Source of the DNA: Modestobacter altitudinis
GTDB lineage: Bacteria; Actinomycetota; Actinomycetes; Mycobacteriales; Geodermatophilaceae
DNA length: 47,249 nt
Direction of reading: 5' to 3'
NCBI RefSeq assembly: GCF_005930475.1
Contig: NZ_SJEW01000036.1
Coordinates: forward strand, 1 to 47,249
The position numbers and the translations under genes were made by a program. Of this stretch, positions 43,299-47,249 are shown in pieces. The notes under the pieces are model-generated. The model saw nothing but the letters and a program-made list of their open reading frames with translations. It was not told the origin of the DNA and did no database searches. Positions within the stretch are counted from its first letter, which is position 1; each line of letters starts with the position of its first letter.

Positions 43299-44465
43299 GG
43301 ACGCCGGCACGGCCGGGCGGAGCTGGCGGCGCCAGCGGGTGAACAGCCGGGGCTGGTTCATGCCGAGCACGGCGACGGGAGCGCCGTCGCGCTCGTAGAC
43401 GGCCAGGAAGCTCCGTTCGGCGACGTCGCCCTCCACCACCCGGGGCACGTCACCCTCCCGCCGGGACCCGGCGAACTGGATCCGGGCGCCGTACTGGTCG
43501 GACCAGAAGTAGGGCACCGGGCACGCCACCGGGGGTGCACCGCCCAGCAGGGTGGCGGCCGCGGTGGCGGGTTGCTCGAGCGCGTGGGTCCAGTGCTCGA
43601 TGCGCACGTTCCGCCCGGCGGGCACCGACCACGCCGCCGCGCAGTCCCCGACGGCGACCACGCCGGGCACGTTCGTGGCACACCCCTCGTCGGTGAGGAC
43701 CCCGTTGCCCAGGGCCACGCCGGAGTGGGCGAGCCACTCGACGTTGGGCAGGGCGCCGATGCCCACGACCACGACGTCGGCCGGCAGGCGGGTGCCGTCG
43801 GTGAGCTGCACCGCCTCGACGCGCTCGGTGCCGATCAGGCCGGCCACGCCGGTCCCGGTCAGCAGGCGGGTGCCGTGGTCGGCGTGCAGCTCCGCGCACA
43901 CCGCGCCGAGCTCGCCTCCGAGCGGACCGGCGAGCGGCACGGGCTGCGTCTCGACGACCGTGACGTCGAGGCCGAGCTGTCGGGCGGTCGAGGCCACCTC
44001 CGCCCCGATGAAGCCGGCGCCGATGACCACCAGGCGCTCGGCGACGGCGAGGTCCGCCCGCAGCGCGACCGCGTCGTCCAGGGTCCGCAGCACGTGGACG
44101 CCGGACAGGCCGTCGCTGCCGGGCAGCCGCCGCGCGCGGGCGCCGGTGGCCAGCACGACGCCATCGGCCCGGACCTCGCTGCCGTCGGCCAGCTGCACCG
44201 ACCGGCTCAGCCGCTCCAGGCCGACCGCCCGGGTGCCCAGCCGCCACTCGAGGTCGAGCGCGTCGTCCTCGGGTGAGCCGAGGGCGATGTCGTCGACCGT
44301 CGTCGTCCCGGCCAGGAACTCCTTGGACAGCGGCGGGCGGTCGTACGGTGCGTGCACCTCGTCGCCGATGACGACGATGCGGCCGTCGTGGCCCTGCTCG
44401 CGCAGCGCGCGGGCGGCCGACAGCCCAGCCAGGGAGGCCCCCACGACGGCGATGGTGCTCGTCAT
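43296..44465 (-). CDS. FAD-dependent ferredoxin reductase
   Basis: This 389-residue flavoprotein passes electrons from NAD(P)H to a ferredoxin. The FAD loop VVGASLAGLSAARALREQGH is at the N-terminus, YDRPPLSKEFL is typical of the BphA4/rubredoxin reductase group, the NAD(P)H loop VVIGAGFIGAEVASTARQLG is near residue 150, and the FAD ribityl-binding segment VPGVVAVGDCAA follows. The C-terminal reductase domain (YFWSDQYG) is complete. Its start overlaps the end of the Rieske ferredoxin gene by four bases, so they are co-translated and probably form the electron supply of the Rieske oxygenase encoded at 45858-46979. Confidence 0.92.
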   Translation of the reverse strand: MTSTIAVVGASLAGLSAARALREQGHDGRIVVIGDEVHAPYDRPPLSKEFLAGTTTVDDIALGSPEDDALDLEWRLGTRAVGLERLSRSVQLADGSEVRADGVVLATGARARRLPGSDGLSGVHVLRTLDDAVALRADLAVAERLVVIGAGFIGAEVASTARQLGLDVTVVETQPVPLAGPLGGELGAVCAELHADHGTRLLTGTGVAGLIGTERVEAVQLTDGTRLPADVVVVGIGALPNVEWLAHSGVALGNGVLTDEGCATNVPGVVAVGDCAAAWSVPAGRNVRIEHWTHALEQPATAAATLLGGAPPVACPVPYFWSDQYGARIQFAGSRREGDVPRVVEGDVAERSFLAVYERDGAPVAVLGMNQPRLFTRWRRQLRPAVPAS

Positions 44466-44782
44466 GCGGCGCCTTCCGCCGCTGCGCTCACCTGCACGTG
44501 GACCATGCCGTCGGCCACCACGACCCGGTGCGTGCGCACCGCGACCTTGGCCGGCGGGCCGGAGGGCTTGCCGGTCCGCAGGTCGAAGCACGAGGCGTGC
44601 AGGGGGCACTCGATCGTGGCGCCCTCCAGCCAGCCGTCGGCCAGCGACGCGTCCTGATGGGTGCACGTGTCGTCGATCGCGAAGAACTCGCCGTCGACGT
44701 TGAAGACCGCGATCGGCTCCTCGGCCGGCACGCGGATCGCCTCGCCCGGCGGCAACGAACTGGTGGGGCAGACCGTGATCAT
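44462..44782 (-). CDS. Rieske-type [2Fe-2S] ferredoxin
   Basis: This 106-residue protein shuttles electrons from the reductase to a Rieske oxygenase. The cluster ligands are CTH near residue 38 and CPLH near residue 57, the normal C-x-H...C-x2-H set, and the C-terminal strand VRTHRVVVADGMVHVQV closes the small beta fold. The ATG at 44782 has GGAG upstream; an earlier in-frame start would add basic residues unlike the family and run into the operator region. It is the first gene of a two-gene unit with the reductase and is divergent from the IclR regulator, with an operator-like dyad between them. Confidence 0.93.
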   Translation of the reverse strand: MITVCPTSSLPPGEAIRVPAEEPIAVFNVDGEFFAIDDTCTHQDASLADGWLEGATIECPLHASCFDLRTGKPSGPPAKVAVRTHRVVVADGMVHVQVSAAAEGAA

Positions 44783-44805
44783 GTAGAGGCTCCAGATCCG
44801 TCGCC

Positions 44806-44841
44806 GTTGCGCGCAGCGCAACTCTTTGCTAGATGCGCAAC
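44806..44841. promoter_or_regulatory. Double operator-like site between the ferredoxin and IclR genes
   Basis: GTTGCGC-GCA-GCGCAAC (44806-44822) is a perfect 17-base dyad. Nineteen bases further, TTTGCTA-GAT-GCGCAAC (44825-44841) repeats the right half exactly. The same dyad-plus-half-site spacing of 19 bases is found after the IclR gene at 45708-45743. TTGCGC (44807-44812) with TAGATG (44830-44835) could be the IclR promoter, overlapped by the site. Confidence 0.7.
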
Positions 44842-44913
44842 AGCCTCCCCGTCCCGGAGTCCGCCGTCAAGAGGACGGGCGGCCGGTTCCCACCCGAGCC
44901 CTACCCTGGGGGC

Positions 44914-45705
44914 ATGAGCGCGCCGGACGACCCGACGGGGGAGCGGGCCCCGGCTGCCCTGGTGCAGTCGGTCGACCGCGCCCTGACCATCCTCGAGATC
45001 CTGGCGGTCAAGGGCGAGGCCGGCGTCACGGAGGTGGCCGCGGAACTCGGCGTGCACAAGTCCACCGCCTTCCGCCTCGTCGCCGCCCTGGAGAGCAAGG
45101 ACCTCGTGGAGCAGCTGGCCGACCGGGGGAAGTACCGGCTGGGCTTCGGGATCGTGCGGTTGGCCGGGGCGGCGACCGCCCAGCTCGACCTCGCCCAGGA
45201 GGGACGCCGGACCTGCGAGGAGCTGGCCGCCGATCTGGGTGAGACGGTCAACATCGCCATCCTCGACGGTGAGCGCGCGGTGAACATCAGCCAGGCGCGC
45301 GGCCCCGCGGCGCTCAGCTCGCACAACTGGGTGGGGCGCGCGACGCCCCTGCACGCCACCTCCAGCGGCAAGGTCCTCCTCGCGTTCGCGGCCGACGCGG
45401 TGCGCAAGGTCGCCTTGTCGCGCGACCTCCAGCAGTTCACCGCCGTCACGATCACCGATCCCGACGTGCTGCAGCGGCAACTGGACCTGACGGTGGAGCA
45501 GGGCTGGGCGTCGACGGTGGAGGAGTACGAGGTCGGGCTCAGCGCGCTCGCCGCCCCCGTCCGCGACGGCGACGGCGACGTGGTCGCCGCGGTGAGCGTC
45601 TCCGGGCCCGCGTTCCGGATGCCTGCGGAGAGCTTCCCGGACATCGCGCGGCGGGTCGTCGCCGGTGCGGACGACCTCAGCCGGAGGCTCGGCTTCTTCG
45701 GCTGA
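44914..45705 (+). CDS. IclR-family regulator of the Rieske oxygenase system
   Basis: This 263-residue regulator has an N-terminal winged helix-turn-helix (ILEILAVKGEAGVTEVAAEL then GVHKSTAFRLVAALE) and an IclR effector domain from about residue 85 (TCEELAADLGETVNIAILDG, ATPLHATSSGKVLLAF, GWASTVEEYEVGLSALAAPV). It lies between the divergent ferredoxin/reductase pair and the downstream oxygenase. The same dyad occurs on both sides of it and in weaker form before the BCCT gene, so it most likely controls betaine uptake and the first demethylation. I chose the ATG at 44914 over the one at 44833 because the latter lies inside the operator and adds 27 unlike residues. The effector is probably glycine betaine or a product. 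Confidence 0.9.
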   Translation: MSAPDDPTGERAPAALVQSVDRALTILEILAVKGEAGVTEVAAELGVHKSTAFRLVAALESKDLVEQLADRGKYRLGFGIVRLAGAATAQLDLAQEGRRTCEELAADLGETVNIAILDGERAVNISQARGPAALSSHNWVGRATPLHATSSGKVLLAFAADAVRKVALSRDLQQFTAVTITDPDVLQRQLDLTVEQGWASTVEEYEVGLSALAAPVRDGDGDVVAAVSVSGPAFRMPAESFPDIARRVVAGADDLSRRLGFFG

Positions 45706-45707
45706 CC

Positions 45708-45743
45708 GTTGTGCCAGACGCAACGGAGTGGGTAATGTGCAAC
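45708..45743. promoter_or_regulatory. Operator and promoter of the Rieske oxygenase gene
   Basis: GTTGTGC-CAG-ACGCAAC (45708-45724) is a 17-base dyad matching the one at 44806, and the half-site GTGCAAC (45737-45743) follows at the same 19-base distance. TTGTGC (45709-45714) and TAATGT (45733-45738), 18 bases apart, form a plausible promoter covered by the site. It begins three bases after the IclR stop codon. Confidence 0.7.
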
Positions 45744-45857
45744 ACGTCGGTCGTCGCGTCCGTGCTCTGAGGACGGCGGCCGGGGTCCAGCCCTACTGCG
45801 TTGTCCGACGACCGGCGCGACCCCCCGGCGCGCCCGGCGCGACCTCTGAGGTGCCGC

Positions 45858-46979
45858 ATGACGACCACTGACCTGCCCGCCAGCCTCATCCCCACGCTGC
45901 CCGGCCAGTACTACACCGATCCGACCGTCTTCTCCCTCGAGCAGGCCCGCGTCTTCGAGGACATGTGGTTCTGTGCCGTGCGCGCGCAGGACCTGCCGAC
46001 ACCCGGGTCGTTCAAGAAGGTCCAGGTCGGCAGGGAGAGCGTGCTGGTCGTCCGCAGCCGGGACGGGCAGCTGCGGTCGTTCCTCAACGTCTGCCGCCAC
46101 CGCGGCGCCCAGATCTGCACCGAGGACTCCGGGCAGACCAGGCGCGCCTTCCAGTGCCCGTACCACGCCTGGACCTACGACCTCGAGGGCAAGCTCATCG
46201 CAGCTCCCAACCTCACCAAGATGCCGGACATCGACCGGGTCGAGTACGGACTGGTGCCGGTGCACCTGCGTGAGTGGCTGGGCTACGTCTGGTTGTGCCT
46301 GGCCGCGGACCCCCCGTCGTTCGAGGAGGACGTCGTGGGAGCGGTCGTGGAGCGGCTCGGCGGCCAGGACGCCATCGAGCGCTACGAGATCGACAGCCTG
46401 TCGGTCGGCCGTCGGATCACCTACGACGTCCAGGCCAACTGGAAGCTCATCATCGAGAACTTCATGGAGTGCTACCACTGCGCGACCATCCACCCGGAGC
46501 TCACCGAGGTGCTGCCGGAGTTCGCCGACGGCTACGCAGCACAGTTCTTCGTCGGCCACGGGGCGGAGTTCGGCGGTGAGGTGCAGGGCTTCACCGTCGA
46601 CGGCAGCGAGGGCTTCGACAAGCTGCCCGGTGTGGCCGAGGACCAGGACCGCCGCTACTACGCCATCACGGTGAAGCCGACGGTCTTCATCAACCTCGTC
46701 CCCGACCACGTGATCGTCCACCGCATGTTCCCGGTCTCGGCGGACCGGACGATCGTGGAGTGCGACTGGCTGTACTCGCACGAGGTCGTCGAGTCGGGGA
46801 AGGACGTGTCGCGCTCGGTCGAGCTGTTCCACCGGGTCAACGAGCAGGACTTCGCCGCCTGCGAGCGCACCCAGCCGGCCATGTCCTCGCGCGCCTACGC
46901 CAACGGCGGTGTGCTCGTCCCGTCCGAACACCACATCGGGGCCTTCCACGACTGGCTGAAGCAGCGCCTGGCGACCTGA
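45858..46979 (+). CDS. Rieske [2Fe-2S] oxygenase, probable glycine betaine demethylase
   Basis: This 373-residue oxygenase alpha subunit would hydroxylate a methyl group so that it leaves as formaldehyde. The Rieske cluster ligands are in NVCRHRGAQ and FQCPYHAW (about residues 78-101). The mononuclear iron site is in NFMECYHCATIHPEL (His-x4-His near residue 210). The protein resembles GbcA/stachydrine demethylase-type enzymes. Glycine betaine to dimethylglycine is the likely reaction, because dimethylglycine and sarcosine oxidases and a BCCT importer are nearby; proline betaine or carnitine remain possible. GAGG precedes the ATG. Its electron donors are the Rieske ferredoxin and FAD reductase encoded about 1.4 kb upstream, unlike the FNR-type GbcB of pseudomonads. 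Confidence 0.85.
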   Translation: MTTTDLPASLIPTLPGQYYTDPTVFSLEQARVFEDMWFCAVRAQDLPTPGSFKKVQVGRESVLVVRSRDGQLRSFLNVCRHRGAQICTEDSGQTRRAFQCPYHAWTYDLEGKLIAAPNLTKMPDIDRVEYGLVPVHLREWLGYVWLCLAADPPSFEEDVVGAVVERLGGQDAIERYEIDSLSVGRRITYDVQANWKLIIENFMECYHCATIHPELTEVLPEFADGYAAQFFVGHGAEFGGEVQGFTVDGSEGFDKLPGVAEDQDRRYYAITVKPTVFINLVPDHVIVHRMFPVSADRTIVECDWLYSHEVVESGKDVSRSVELFHRVNEQDFAACERTQPAMSSRAYANGGVLVPSEHHIGAFHDWLKQRLAT

Positions 46980-46998
46980 CCGGCGAGCCCCCAGTGAG

Positions 46999-47014
46999 GT
47001 CCGTGATCACGGAC
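46999..47014. promoter_or_regulatory. Perfect 16-base palindrome after the Rieske oxygenase gene
   Basis: GTCCGTGATCACGGAC is its own reverse complement; as RNA it would make a 6-base stem with a GATC loop. It lies 20 bases after the oxygenase stop and covers the stop of a minus-strand frame. It may be a terminator or a protein site. Confidence 0.4.
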
Positions 47015-47222
47015 GCGTCAGCAGGTCGGGCAGCACGTCCAGCGACGCGGGGTGGGTGACGACGTCCGGGTGGTCCAGCCCGGCCCGGATGGTGACCAGC
47101 GCGCCCCGGCCATGCCGGCCAGTGCGAACCGGTCGTGACCGAGGCGCGGGCGGCGACCACCGAGGGGCAGAAGTGGCCACATTGGCCCTCAGGCCGGCCG
47201 CACCACGCACCGGCACGGCCAT
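47007..47222 (-). pseudogene. Possible frameshifted gene end, unrecognised
   Basis: The last part of this minus-strand frame, about 35 residues (ALVTIRAGLDHPDVVTHP, then LDVLPDLL), reads like a real protein C-terminus and faintly like a HAD-type hydrolase. The residues before it do not. A neighbouring frame on the same strand gives HDRFALAGMAG just upstream, and removing two bases in a GCGCGC run (near 47100) would join it to ALVTIRAG. This could be a decayed gene or chance in GC-rich DNA. No other gene is seen in the last 270 bases. Confidence 0.25.
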
Positions 47223-47249
47223 CTGGTGGGTGGTCGGGCCGGTGCGTGG

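Overview
The window is one strand-mixed stretch of very GC-rich bacterial chromosome with dense third-position G/C, GTG starts and GGAGG-type ribosome sites. It carries typical actinobacterial families: a ScfR/RamB-type acetate regulator, a GTP-dependent PEP carboxykinase, an HU protein with a lysine-rich histone-H1-like tail, and Arthrobacter-type dimethylglycine oxidase. I read it as an aerobic, heterotrophic actinobacterium. A soil or rock-surface family such as Geodermatophilaceae fits the style, but that placement is inference. I saw no rRNA, tRNA, CRISPR array, insertion sequence or phage gene.

Region 1 (about 1-8.2 kb) serves growth on acetyl-CoA. It holds isocitrate lyase, the first codons of a following gene (probably malate synthase) leaving the left edge, a divergent RamB/ScfR regulator, PEP carboxykinase, the HU protein, an enoyl-CoA isomerase/hydratase and a drug-type MFS exporter.

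Region 2 (about 8.2-18.3 kb) is the most unusual part. An MhpR-like IclR regulator is divergent from a tightly packed operon: acetoacetate-CoA ligase, a two-subunit PEP-synthase-like phosphotransferase resembling the two large subunits of phenylphosphate synthase, a biotin carboxyl carrier, a biotin carboxylase, a pyruvate-carboxylase-type carboxyltransferase that lacks the arginine binding the pyruvate carboxylate, and a HAD phosphatase. My hypothesis is a biotin-dependent carboxylation route for a ketone such as acetone: activation by phosphorylation, carboxylation to acetoacetate, then CoA ligation. The resulting acetyl-CoA would feed the glyoxylate shunt and gluconeogenic genes next door.

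Region 3 (about 18.3-28 kb) has an FCD-type GntR regulator, an MHS-family transporter, a split transketolase, an SDR dehydrogenase, a class III aminotransferase, a tandem-domain universal stress protein and an amino acid permease. A 19-base operator-like motif occurs upstream of both the regulator and the transporter.

Region 4 (about 28-47 kb) is a nearly complete glycine betaine catabolic locus. It has a BCCT transporter, a Rieske oxygenase with its own Rieske ferredoxin and FAD reductase, dimethylglycine oxidase, heterotetrameric sarcosine oxidase (soxBDAG), L-serine dehydratase and formyl-THF deformylase. Together these could strip the three methyl groups, pass two of them to tetrahydrofolate and feed glycine carbon to pyruvate by way of serine (glyA is not in the window). 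A GcvT/LigM-like methyltransferase and a CmcJ/NvfI-like protein sit in the same locus without an obvious step. Two operator families are visible: one (CTGATATACCAG) next to the GntR gene and before soxB, and one (a GTTGCGC-type dyad plus a half-site 19 bases on) on both sides of the IclR gene, with a weaker copy before the betaine transporter.
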